Shown here: positions 39,227 through 47,170 of the stretch, in pieces
How positions within the stretch are numbered: the stretch's first letter is position 1
Layout: each line of letters opens with the position of its first letter
NCBI GenBank assembly: GCA_022768805.1
Contig: JALELB010000064.1
Span: 1 to 63,111 of the forward strand
DNA: 63,111 nucleotides
Reading direction: 5' to 3'
DNA from: Ruminococcus sp.
Lineage (GTDB): Bacteria > Bacillota > Clostridia > Oscillospirales > Ruminococcaceae
Made by a program: the position numbers and the translations under genes
Notes under the pieces: generated by a model
Seen by the model: only the letters and a program-made list of their open reading frames with translations
The model's database searches: none
Told to the model about the DNA's origin: nothing

Positions 39227-40215
39227 TGATTTTCCCCCAGGTGAGGACGGATCCGCACTTCTCCGGAGGAGAGCACATCCTCCCTGCCGTCCGGATAACG
39301 CACCAGCAGACGGCAGCCGTCGTCAATGCCCAGCACCAGTGCGTCCTGTTCCCGTTCTCCCTGCACTACCGTCACCGGTCTGCCGGTGAGCATGGAACGC
39401 TCCCGGTACCTAGACAGGAAATCGTGGGAGGGCAGCGCCTTGTACCGGGCATCAAAGGCGGAAAGAACACCTGCTGCCAGCTTGTCTGCAAAGCAATCGG
39501 GAATACCGTCCTCCGGAAATAGGGATCCTGCAATGCCGGAAAGCTCCGGAGGAAAGCCTCCTGCCGGCGGCGTGAGATTGACGCCGATGCCCAGTACCGC
39601 ATACCGGAGCATGCCATTTTCCAGGTCCAGCGCAGCCTCTGTCAGAATGCCGCAGATCTTCCGCTCCTGCAGGTAAATATCATTTACCCACTTGATTTGG
39701 GTATGCATCTGTGCAGTGGCGTCAATAGCCTCAGAAACAGCTACTGCAGCGGCTGCTGTAATAAACAGTGTTTCCTCCACCGGCATTTTCGGACGCAGCA
39801 GCAGACTCATATACATGCCGGAACGGCTGGGGGAATAGAATGTCCTGCCGCATCTTCCCTTGCCGGCGGTCTGTGCATTTGCCAGCACCACCGTGCCCTC
39901 CGGAGCGTCCTGCTGGGCAAGCTCCCGCACCAGGGTATTGGTGGAGGTTACCGTATCATGCACATGCAGTGTAAATGCCTGGGGATCCGAAAGGTGTCCG
40001 TATATCCCGGAAGCAGAAAGTCCCTGCTTTGCGGGAATCATGGCATAGCCCCGGTTTGGGATTGCCTCCATGGGGACGCCCTCCTTCTCCAGTGCCTGTA
40101 CCGCCTTCCACACCGCATTGCGGCTTACCCCCAGCTGCCGGGCAAGCTGAGCGCCGGACAAAAAGCTGCCTCCGGCACGCTCAAGCTCCAACCGTACCTG
40201 TTCCTTAGTGGTCAA
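39223..40215 (-). CDS. birA: Biotin--protein ligase / biotin repressor
   Basis: A 330-residue bifunctional BirA. The N-terminal winged helix (LARQLGVSRNAVWKAVQALE) indicates a DNA-binding repressor. The ligase domain has TSTNTLVRELAQ, GKGRCGRTFYSPSRSGMYMS, KWVNDIYLQERKICGILTE and the C-terminal SH3-like domain. It biotinylates acyl-CoA carboxylases and senses biotin. The start is TTG; no ATG fits the length, and AAAGGA lies ten bases before it. Confidence 0.95.
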   Translation of the reverse strand: MTTKEQVRLELERAGGSFLSGAQLARQLGVSRNAVWKAVQALEKEGVPMEAIPNRGYAMIPAKQGLSASGIYGHLSDPQAFTLHVHDTVTSTNTLVRELAQQDAPEGTVVLANAQTAGKGRCGRTFYSPSRSGMYMSLLLRPKMPVEETLFITAAAAVAVSEAIDATAQMHTQIKWVNDIYLQERKICGILTEAALDLENGMLRYAVLGIGVNLTPPAGGFPPELSGIAGSLFPEDGIPDCFADKLAAGVLSAFDARYKALPSHDFLSRYRERSMLTGRPVTVVQGEREQDALVLGIDDGCRLLVRYPDGREDVLSSGEVRIRPHLGENH

Positions 40216-40252
40216 TGTCCATCCGTCCTTTCCCTGCAAACTCTTCCTGAAA

Positions 40253-40281
40253 AGTATAGCACATCCCTCCGGACCAGTCAA
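40253..40281 (-). promoter_or_regulatory. birA promoter
   Basis: TTGACT, 17 bases, TATACT with extended TGC on the minus strand, about 40 bases upstream of birA. The span between here and the tRNA promoter (40282-40406) shows nothing else I can support. Confidence 0.8.
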
Positions 40282-40406
40282 CCGCCCGAGCATGCAGACC
40301 GGGTCAGACTGTCCGGTGGGTTCAGTATCTCTGCGGCAATTTTTCGTTTTGTCAATCCATTCCGGGTAATTCTGAAAAAATCTCTATAACATCCTTTATG
40401 AAGCGC

Positions 40407-40435
40407 TTGACAGATCCAGAAAAAAATGATATAAT
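40407..40435 (+). promoter_or_regulatory. Consensus promoter of tRNA-Leu
   Basis: TTGACA, 17 bases, TATAAT: a perfect sigma-A consensus, 21 bases upstream of the mature tRNA 5' end. Confidence 0.92.
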
Positions 40436-40456
40436 CTTTATGTAATGTATTTCTGC

Positions 40457-40543
40457 GCCGGTGTGATGGAATTGGTAGACGTAGTGGACTCAAAATCCAC
40501 CGCCAGCGATGGCGTGGCGGTTCGAGTCCGGACACCGGCACCA
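40457..40543 (+). tRNA. tRNA-Leu (anticodon CAA)
   Basis: An 87-base class II tRNA. The 7-bp acceptor stem is GCCGGTG/CACCGGC, the D arm holds TGGAATTGGTAGACG, the anticodon stem is GTGGA/TCCAC with loop CTCAAAA (anticodon CAA), a long variable arm follows, and the T arm has GGTTCGAGTCC. Discriminator A and a genome-encoded CCA complete it. It has its own promoter and terminator, so it is a single-gene unit. Confidence 0.97.
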
Positions 40544-40545
40544 TG

Positions 40546-40590
40546 TCGAGTGTTCATAAAGTCCTTTACTTTATGAACACTCGATTTTTT
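40546..40590 (+). terminator. Terminator of tRNA-Leu
   Basis: A perfect 16-bp stem (40546-40561 with 40569-40584), seven-base loop and six T. It begins three bases after the tRNA. Confidence 0.95.
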
Positions 40591-40702
40591 GTGTGATACA
40601 ATCAGCATTGCGCTCTGCCCCATCCCGCCGATAGTATTCATGGATGCATACCCTTTCCCATTCTGCCAGCAGGTGCTGCTATTCCAAGCCTGGAAGTGCG
40701 TG

Positions 40703-40731
40703 TTGACAGAAGCCGGTGGCTCTGCTATAAT
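40703..40731 (+). promoter_or_regulatory. Consensus promoter of the lipoprotein esterase gene
   Basis: TTGACA, 17 bases, TATAAT, again a perfect consensus, 36 bases upstream of the start codon. No operator-like repeat is seen around it. Confidence 0.9.
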
Positions 40732-40767
40732 GAAATCCATCAAGTGCTAACAACAGGAGTGTGATAA

Positions 40768-41967
40768 ATGATGACACATAAATTATTTGCCTGTGCTGCA
40801 GCAGCTGTCTTACTGCTCGGGTGTATGACAGGCTGCTCCTCTGACCGGCAAAGCAGCCAGGATGCAATACAGAACGCCACCGACTCCACCATATCCGGCG
40901 CCTATGCAGACATCATAGAACGGTCCTTGCTGTCTTTGGGCAATACAACCCGGATACGGGCTGCCATGGACCGGGCGCAAAACGGGAATGCCACAATCGG
41001 CTTTATCGGCGGCTCCATTACCGAGGGGATGACTGCCGGAGGCAGTGACTGCTATGCCGCATGTACCTACCGTTACTTTCAGGAGCATTTCGCCGGGAAT
41101 AATCAGGTGCAGTACGTAAACGCCGGACTCAGCGGCACCTCCTCCGTGCTTGGACTTCTCCGGGCACAGAAAGAATTATTTCAGTATGCTCCGGATGTGA
41201 TTTTCATTGAGTTTGCGGTCAATGACGCCCAGGATGAAGAGCACCGCATTGCCTATGAAAGTCTTGTGAAATCCTGTCTCAATCAACCTCAGCAGCCGGC
41301 GGTGGTGCTGGTATTTACTATGCTGAAGGACGGATATTCCTGTCAGGAGCAGATGACCAAGATTGGTGAGGCGTATCAGCTTCCCATGATCAGCGTGGGA
41401 GATGCGCTGAACCCGGAATTCCAGTTGGGGCGCATGCAGTGGAGTGAGTACTCCGATGATTCCTCCCATCCCAACAAATTCGGTCATCAGCTGGTGGCTT
41501 CGATGATTTCCAACTATCTGGAGAAGGCGGCAGTTCAGCCCCCTGCGGAGGAATCCCTGCCCCAGACTCCGGTGTACGGGGATGGATATATGGGAGCGAC
41601 ACTGGTGGATCTGTCCGGCGTGACAAGTCTGGGTTCCTTTGAACCCAGGAGCTTTTCCCAGCTGTTTGACCGGGGATATGCTGCAAAAGCAGACGGGACT
41701 GCCCAGCCCCTGAGCTTTACGGTAACGGGCAAAAAGCTGTTTCTGGTGTACACTGCCCAGAACAGTGCGGACTGGGGCATTGCCGGCGTCTATGTGAATG
41801 ACAGGCTAGTCAGCACGGTGTCGGCCAACAGCAAGAACGGCTGGGGCGGTCCGGCGGTAGTGCTTGCCTATGAAAGTGATACTCCCCAGGAGATGCATGT
41901 ACAGCTCTCCATGCTCCAGGAACAGGAATCCAAGCAGTTCCAGCTTCTCGGGGTGGGAATCCAGTAA
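40768..41967 (+). CDS. SGNH/GDSL-family esterase, lipoprotein
   Basis: A 399-residue secreted lipoprotein. The N-terminus has a basic start, hydrophobic core and lipobox ending at Cys (LLLGCMTGCSS; two candidate cysteines). The SGNH domain has block I GFIGGSITEG (GGS in place of GDS), block III FAVNDAQD and block V DDSSHPNKFGH with the Asp-His pair. A C-terminal beta-rich domain of about 130 residues follows (from about residue 265). It probably removes acetyl or similar esters from polysaccharide or surface glycans. Single-gene unit with a consensus promoter and a terminator. Substrate unknown. Confidence 0.85.
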   Translation: MMTHKLFACAAAAVLLLGCMTGCSSDRQSSQDAIQNATDSTISGAYADIIERSLLSLGNTTRIRAAMDRAQNGNATIGFIGGSITEGMTAGGSDCYAACTYRYFQEHFAGNNQVQYVNAGLSGTSSVLGLLRAQKELFQYAPDVIFIEFAVNDAQDEEHRIAYESLVKSCLNQPQQPAVVLVFTMLKDGYSCQEQMTKIGEAYQLPMISVGDALNPEFQLGRMQWSEYSDDSSHPNKFGHQLVASMISNYLEKAAVQPPAEESLPQTPVYGDGYMGATLVDLSGVTSLGSFEPRSFSQLFDRGYAAKADGTAQPLSFTVTGKKLFLVYTAQNSADWGIAGVYVNDRLVSTVSANSKNGWGGPAVVLAYESDTPQEMHVQLSMLQEQESKQFQLLGVGIQ

Positions 41968-41972
41968 CACAG

Positions 41973-42010
41973 AAAGCCATGTATGCATCAGCTGCATACA
42001 TGGCTTTTTT
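41973..42010 (+). terminator. Terminator of the lipoprotein esterase gene
   Basis: A 15-bp stem (41973-41987 with 41993-42007), five-base loop and a run of six T on the plus strand (42005-42010). The minus-strand side is poorer in T. Confidence 0.9.
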
Positions 42011-42021
42011 GCAATGAGGCC

Positions 42022-43005
42022 TCACACCTTTACCTTTTCCTGCTTTGTTGGAATACTGTCTATTCCGGAAACCCCCGATTCAGCATGAACCGGGGGTTTT
42101 TCAATATCCTGGTTCATCTTGAACACGTCTGCCACATCACTGATGGTAATATAGGCGGCGGGGTCGATGCTGTGTACAATGGTTTTCATTTTACTGATCT
42201 GAAACCGGTTAAGCACGATATAGATCACATTCCGGTCAGCGCCGGAATAAAAGCCCTTTGCGGACAGGATGGTCATGCCCTGTTCAAACTCCAGGGATAA
42301 TGCTCTGCACACCTGCTTCTGCTTTTCAGACACGATCAGAGCCGCCTTGGAACGATCCAGGCCTTCCACAATAAAGTCCACGGTTTTCAGCGCAGCCATA
42401 TAGGTGACAATCGAGTAGAGAGGCAGAATCCAGCTGTGCATGACACAGCCGCAGATAATATACAACAGGATGTTGTATGCCATAACAAATGTCCCAACGG
42501 TGATGCCCAGCCGCTTGGCAAAGATCACAGCCATTACCTCAATGCCATCCATGGCACCGCCGAACCGGATAGCTGTGCCGCTGCCCAGACCGGAAATCAG
42601 TCCCCCGAAAAGAGCACACAGCAGCAGATCCTCTCCGGCAAGGGGGGAGGCGATGCTGACATCCACCGGCAGAACATCTGTGATGAGCCATGCACCAAGT
42701 GAGTAGATTGCCACAGCGTAAATCGCATAGATCGTAAACTGGATTCCCTGCTTTTTCAGACCATACAGAAACAGAGGAATATTCAAAAGGATGAGGAATA
42801 CAGAAAGGCTCCATGCCTCCGGTGTAATCTGGGCAAGCAGCATGGAGGTGCCGGAAATGCCGCTGTCATAGAGTTTGACCGGTGAAAGAAAGATCGTGAC
42901 GCCAAACGCGTTGATGAAGCCGGCAATGGTCAGCATCAGAAAATTCTTCGGGTTCAGACGTTTCAGCTCACGCTTGTATTTCAGCAGTCTGTGGGTGATT
43001 TTCAT
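42022..43005 (-). CDS. YitT family membrane protein
   Basis: A 327-residue protein with about five to six membrane helices (start LTIAGFINAFGVTIFLSPVK, the YitT hallmark with GISG following) and a C-terminal soluble DUF2179 domain of about 80 residues (RALSLEFEQGMTILSAKGFYSG). Function is not established for the family; a ligand-binding regulator or transporter is proposed. A terminator-like hairpin in antisense sense lies over its last codons. It follows the hydrolase-like gene by 41 bases and may be the last gene of the rnf-like operon. Confidence 0.88.
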   Translation of the reverse strand: MKITHRLLKYKRELKRLNPKNFLMLTIAGFINAFGVTIFLSPVKLYDSGISGTSMLLAQITPEAWSLSVFLILLNIPLFLYGLKKQGIQFTIYAIYAVAIYSLGAWLITDVLPVDVSIASPLAGEDLLLCALFGGLISGLGSGTAIRFGGAMDGIEVMAVIFAKRLGITVGTFVMAYNILLYIICGCVMHSWILPLYSIVTYMAALKTVDFIVEGLDRSKAALIVSEKQKQVCRALSLEFEQGMTILSAKGFYSGADRNVIYIVLNRFQISKMKTIVHSIDPAAYITISDVADVFKMNQDIEKPPVHAESGVSGIDSIPTKQEKVKV

Positions 43006-43046
43006 ATGTGTCCTCCTGTTCTGTCCGGGCGGGTGCTTTGCTTACA

Positions 43047-44324
43047 TCATCTGAACATGTACTGGGCATAACCGTTTGCGTGCAGCCAGGCTTCTGCCTG
43101 TTCCCGTTCCTGCTGCCGGAAGGAACGCTCCCGGAAACAAGGAATAAGATGCATATCGCCGCAAAGCTCCTGGGCAATAGGCATCAGAACCTCCAGTCTT
43201 TCCGGCATGCTCATTCCGGAAAGATTCACCTTTGCGTTATTGTACCAGAAAGAATCCCGGAAGGAATTGGGGTCAATGTACACCACTGCGCTCTGGGTAT
43301 TGAGTATCACCGGCTGCAAAGCCTCTGCATCCCGGTTCAGCGCATCATAAAGGGAAAAGCCGTACATGGCGGCACCGCCCTGGTCTGATGCGGTCTGGTT
43401 TACACTGTTGAGCACCCGGATCAGAGCCTCCGCCCGGGTTTGCCGGTTCTGCACCTGATTTCCAAGCAGTTCTAGGTCCGTATCGTAAAAGGCAGGGTAC
43501 TCCAGATCCGTGCAAAGAATAAGCGGAAATCCCGCCTGCATGATTTCGCCGGTCAGCGCCTGTAAATACCCGATTGCAGAATCCGAAAAGGGCGACATCC
43601 AGGGCTTTCCGCTCTTTTCCGGCTTATTGTCCAGCCAGCGGCTGAAGCCATCTTCCAGCAGAAAGCCGGCAGTGGGATCATAAGCCGGATAATATGTATC
43701 CTCCAGCAGGGCAAGCTGCGCTATACCGGATAGCTGATGAGCCTGGAGTGCCTGTGCAATCTCCGCTATGGTCAGTGCTGCATCCCCGGTTGCTCCGCTG
43801 GCAGAAGCCCCCTGGACCTCCGAACGGTACAGCAAAGCACCGCCCTCACACTTGAGGGGCACAATCACACAGCTCCCCGCCGGCAGCTCCGCCAGTGCTG
43901 CATCCAGGGCAAAGGTGCTTTTTAGTGCATCCTCCCCGAGGCAATAGCCCACATACGTATAGGATTTTAGCCCGATGTCTGCTGTTGGCACGGCAGTTGT
44001 GGTGAATTGGGCAGTCGTTGTTTCCGTGGATACATCAGGCGGTACCGCAGTTGTTGTTTGTGGGACGGATGTGACTTCTGGAAGAGATGAATCCTCCGTG
44101 ACCATCCGGGATGGCTCCGGTGCAGAGTCTTCACTCCCCCGCCATTTGTGCCACAACCGGCTGAGGGGACCGGCGGCAAAATAACCTGCTGCCACCAGCA
44201 ACAGGATAATTAGGATGGTCAGCAGCACGGACAGAACGGAACGAAACCGATGCCTGGTATGGAACATATTGCGCTGTCGGCCGCGGTAGGCATAGACCTT
44301 GCGGCGTCTGGGCTCTTTTTTCAT
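43047..44324 (-). CDS. Membrane-anchored hydrolase-like protein (DUF4015-like, tentative)
   Basis: A 425-residue protein: basic cytoplasmic segment of about 35 residues, one membrane helix (LSVLLTILIILLLVAAGYFA), a Thr/Pro/Ser-rich stalk, then a globular domain of about 300 residues. The domain shows alternating strands and helices like a TIM barrel, with YVGYCLGEDALKS, CVIVPLKCEGGALLYRS, PWMSPFSDSAIGYLQALTGE and GFPLILCTDLEYPAF. This order resembles putative glycoside hydrolases of the DUF4015 type, but the usual acidic DYVRFP-like motif is replaced by TDLEYPAF. Activity on cell-wall glycans is a guess. It sits between the rnfA-like gene and yitT. Confidence 0.6.
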   Translation of the reverse strand: MKKEPRRRKVYAYRGRQRNMFHTRHRFRSVLSVLLTILIILLLVAAGYFAAGPLSRLWHKWRGSEDSAPEPSRMVTEDSSLPEVTSVPQTTTAVPPDVSTETTTAQFTTTAVPTADIGLKSYTYVGYCLGEDALKSTFALDAALAELPAGSCVIVPLKCEGGALLYRSEVQGASASGATGDAALTIAEIAQALQAHQLSGIAQLALLEDTYYPAYDPTAGFLLEDGFSRWLDNKPEKSGKPWMSPFSDSAIGYLQALTGEIMQAGFPLILCTDLEYPAFYDTDLELLGNQVQNRQTRAEALIRVLNSVNQTASDQGGAAMYGFSLYDALNRDAEALQPVILNTQSAVVYIDPNSFRDSFWYNNAKVNLSGMSMPERLEVLMPIAQELCGDMHLIPCFRERSFRQQEREQAEAWLHANGYAQYMFR

Positions 44325-44385
44325 GGACGGGTCTCCTTTTGTTGTTTCTTTTGTTCTCTTTCGCAATGCAGCGGATTGCTTCTTT

Positions 44386-44949
44386 TTATTTCATGTTCGC
44401 TGCGTAAAGTGCCATACTCAATATGCCGATATACAGCAGGATGGCAGGATAGCCCCGCACGCTGGCGGGAACACGGTCACAGGTCAGTTTAGGATACACT
44501 GCCTTCAGTGCCCATGCGCCCACAACAAAGCCAAGACCGGAGACAGCACCGAATTGCAGGCTTGCGGCAAGACTGGTGCTCTGGGCGGCGCTGAGCAGCA
44601 GGGTGCCCAGCACGGCACAGTTGAAGGTGCAAAGGTGCACATATTTGCGGAAACGGAGAAAGGTGGGTCTGCCTACCGCCTGCAGCAGCACCAGCAGCAG
44701 AATATACAGCACAGCCAGCACCAGGATATAGGCTGCGGGCCGGTATGCGGTATCCAGCGCCGGAAACAGACGGTTGATGCCGTAGGTGATACCGCAGCCA
44801 ACCGTGGTCAGCAGAGTGACCATCAGCCCAATCCCGACGAAATCTGTTTTGCTTTTGGCAGAAGCGGTAATGGTGCTGATGCCCAGAGCCTTGGTAAAGA
44901 TCAGATTGGCTGTAAAGGCAGTCAGGATCAATGAAAGGAAAGGCGTCAT
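44386..44949 (-). CDS. rnfA: RnfA-like membrane subunit lacking one cluster cysteine
   Basis: A 187-residue six-helix protein of the RnfA/NqrE family. In redox-active RnfA one Cys of the intramembrane [2Fe-2S] site lies in FLGICPFLG and another in NCAVLG. Here the first reads ALGISTITA (Cys to Ser) and the second, FNCAVLGTLLL, is kept. The family tail (RVPASVRGYPAILLYIGILSMAL) is normal. The start overlaps the rnfE-like stop (ATGA). With RnfE it would normally form the centre of the Rnf ion pump. Loss of the Cys suggests no cluster. Confidence 0.85.
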   Translation of the reverse strand: MTPFLSLILTAFTANLIFTKALGISTITASAKSKTDFVGIGLMVTLLTTVGCGITYGINRLFPALDTAYRPAAYILVLAVLYILLLVLLQAVGRPTFLRFRKYVHLCTFNCAVLGTLLLSAAQSTSLAASLQFGAVSGLGFVVGAWALKAVYPKLTCDRVPASVRGYPAILLYIGILSMALYAANMK

Positions 44950-45560
44950 GAAGCATGCTCCTTTCTTTGCCGGAACAGGATCCGGAGTTTATGGAAGCAG
45001 ACTGCCAGCAAACCGGTAACCAGGAACCCGCCCGGAGTGGTGGCCAGCCCCGGCATGGTGTGCCGGAAGCCGGTCAGGGTGCCGAACATGGTGCCGTAGG
45101 CGAGAAGCTCCCGGATAAAGCCTACCAGGAGCGCTGCAAGATCAAAGCCCAGGATATAGCAGAGGAGTGTGACAAACAGGGTGACACCGTCCTGCCGGTT
45201 AAAGAGGAATTCGGTCTGGGTGGTCACAAGACTGCTCACTGTCAGCAGGGGCAGATAAATGCCCATGGCCTCCACCTCCTCCGGAAAAGAGGAAACACAG
45301 ACCTTGGCAATGGGGACATACACCAGGGCGGCGATCAGACTGTATACTATAATACGAAGCCCGTAGACCAGCCGGCGGGGCACAAAGGCTGAAAGCATAA
45401 CGGAAATGAAGGTAAGCACGGAAAATACCAGGGACAGCACAAGCGCATGGGCAAGCGTATCCGCACATACGATGACCGGTCCGGAAATAAGTCCGCCGAT
45501 GAGCACCGGGTTTTTGTAGAAAAAGCCGTCATAGATGGTTTTTTTGCGTTTAGTCCCCAT
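44946..45560 (-). CDS. rnfE: RnfE-like membrane subunit lacking cluster cysteines
   Basis: A 204-residue protein of the RnfE/NqrD family with about six helices. The family motifs GLCPTLAV and VNCIILGRAE, which carry the two cluster Cys, read LISGPVIV and VSSLVTTQTE here, so both ligands are missing. AMGIYLPLL and the helix order are kept. The ATG follows GGAGGT by eight bases, inside the end of rnfD. The rnfG gene that usually precedes rnfE is absent. Confidence 0.85.
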   Translation of the reverse strand: MGTKRKKTIYDGFFYKNPVLIGGLISGPVIVCADTLAHALVLSLVFSVLTFISVMLSAFVPRRLVYGLRIIVYSLIAALVYVPIAKVCVSSFPEEVEAMGIYLPLLTVSSLVTTQTEFLFNRQDGVTLFVTLLCYILGFDLAALLVGFIRELLAYGTMFGTLTGFRHTMPGLATTPGGFLVTGLLAVCFHKLRILFRQRKEHAS

Positions 45561-46509
45561 GCTGTTCCACCTCCTGTTCCCGGCGTCTGCGCCGGTACAG
45601 CTGTCTGCGCCGGGCATATTCCAGCTGCCAGCTCTGGGTTCTGAGGAACTGGGCAAGAGGGCTGAGCAGCACAGCAGTAATCACCACGGCATATTCAATG
45701 TCTGTAATGGTAGTCAGATACAGTGTCAGGATTCCTGCAAGGGTGCCGTAGAGAATGCCCCCCAGGCTTTTCGGCGCAATCCGCTGATCGGAAATGAGAA
45801 ACATGGCACCGAACAGGGTCATATTGCAGCCCAGCAGCTTCATCCCATATGCGGAGTCTGCTCCCGTCACGACGCAAACCAGCAGATACTGTGCCAGAAA
45901 GCTCACAAGGGTGGATATGGACACACTGCGCCGGGCAATCAGAATCACTGCTCCCACTGTCAGCAGCAGGATGCATCCTGTGCCCATGGGTCCAGGAAAT
46001 GCGCCCAGCAGCAGCTTGTCGGTCAGATTGATCATCCGGTTTGTATTAAACTGGGCGGATGCGGATATGGTGCATGCCGCATCAATCTGATTCCCAAGAG
46101 ACAGAGCCGTACCGGGCTGGGGAAACTGAAGCAGCTCAGAGCCAAATGCAAGAATTGAAAAGGTATACCCCACGGCTGCCGGCGGAAACAGCAGGTTTGC
46201 TCTGCCGCCAAACAAGGCTTTTCCAATGATAATCGCAGCAAAACAGGTTATGATAAGCGTATCATAGCGCACGGATGCGGGCATCATCAGGGTCAGCGTC
46301 AGCCCTGTGTTTACAGCGTCCAGATGGGCTGCACGTATGGGCCGATGCCGCAGATGCAGACATGCAGCGTCCAGTGCCAGACAGGTGCCTGCTGCAATCA
46401 GCGCCAGGATCAGAACCCGGACGCCGTAATAATAGCTGGAAAGGATGAGCAGTGCCAGCTGGACAACAAACAGATCCAGCACAACGGCGGCTGCCGTTTT
46501 TCTTTGCAA
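45550..46509 (-). CDS. rnfD: RnfD-like membrane subunit with altered flavin site
   Basis: A 319-residue protein with about ten membrane helices of the RnfD/NqrB family. HLDAVNTGLTLTLMMPA, FGGRANLLFPPAAVG and LLGAFPGPMG are family landmarks. The covalent FMN site, usually SGAT or SATP with Thr as the attachment residue, reads TISASAQFN here, so Thr is replaced by Ser or missing. The start is TTG, placed eight bases after AGGAGG; no ATG fits. First gene of the operon. rnfC, rnfG and rnfB are not nearby. Confidence 0.87.
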   Translation of the reverse strand: MQRKTAAAVVLDLFVVQLALLILSSYYYGVRVLILALIAAGTCLALDAACLHLRHRPIRAAHLDAVNTGLTLTLMMPASVRYDTLIITCFAAIIIGKALFGGRANLLFPPAAVGYTFSILAFGSELLQFPQPGTALSLGNQIDAACTISASAQFNTNRMINLTDKLLLGAFPGPMGTGCILLLTVGAVILIARRSVSISTLVSFLAQYLLVCVVTGADSAYGMKLLGCNMTLFGAMFLISDQRIAPKSLGGILYGTLAGILTLYLTTITDIEYAVVITAVLLSPLAQFLRTQSWQLEYARRRQLYRRRRREQEVEQHGD

Positions 46510-46552
46510 TGAGGACACCTCCTTGAATCTTATGTGAAAGGAACAGCCGTGT

Positions 46553-47170
46553 ATGACCATGTATCGGATCGGTCCCTCCGCCGTAAAGATCCATCTGACC
46601 GGGGCGGAGCTGCGTGCATATCGGGTCACCTTTGATTTGTTCGGAAAGAATGAGCCGGCGGTGGTGCGCCTGCTGGAGGATCTGGTGGTTGCAGCGGTCC
46701 GTCGATTCGCTCTTCCCTTTTCCGGCAGCAGGCTGTGTGTGGAAGTATTTGCACGCAGGGATGGAGGCTGTTATATTTATCTGTCCGCAGCGGAGGATCC
46801 GGAACGGACCGGAGCGGTACAGGATGTGATGCTGTATGAATTTGAACGGATGGCAGATCTGGTCCAGTGCTGCAGGGGCTGCCTGGCATGCTGGCCGGCT
46901 TGTGGAGAAAGCGCCTGTTACAGGAACGCCGGATGCTACCGGCTGGTATTCCGTGTACCCCGGCCGGATGAAAACCGGATCTGTATGCATATGGGGGAAT
47001 TCGGTACCCAGGCAGAAGCTACGCCCCAGCTTCTGGCACAGACCCTGGAGCATTTTCAGTGCATTGCTTCCGGAGATGCGGTCACACGGCTTGCGGGTTG
47101 GTGTTCTCTCCCCGTACCAGAGCCGCCGCCAGGGCAGGATCCGGAGACTGGAAGAGATAACTGCCCGTAA
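46553..47170 (+). CDS. mecA: Adaptor protein MecA-like
   Basis: A 205-residue protein. The N-terminal domain (YRIGPSAVKIHLTGAELRAY, TFDLFGKN) matches the substrate-binding half of MecA, and FARRDGGCYIYLSA matches the linker start. The C-terminal half, which contacts ClpC in Bacillus, is more diverged and cysteine rich (CCRGCLACWPACG). The gene lies divergently 43 bases from rnfD and overlaps the 3' end of rpe by 89 bases on the opposite strand. The start is the ATG ten bases after AGGA. Confidence 0.72.
   Translation: MTMYRIGPSAVKIHLTGAELRAYRVTFDLFGKNEPAVVRLLEDLVVAAVRRFALPFSGSRLCVEVFARRDGGCYIYLSAAEDPERTGAVQDVMLYEFERMADLVQCCRGCLACWPACGESACYRNAGCYRLVFRVPRPDENRICMHMGEFGTQAEATPQLLAQTLEHFQCIASGDAVTRLAGWCSLPVPEPPPGQDPETGRDNCP

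Noticed and set aside
40278-40544. An 88-codon minus-strand frame over the tRNA gene, starting MVPVSGLEPP.
   Set aside because: This is the known artefact of translating the complement of a tRNA.
44362-44384. GCAAT/ATTGC hairpin after rnfA as a terminator.
   Set aside because: Only five base pairs, and the T-rich tail is on the wrong strand for the minus-strand operon.
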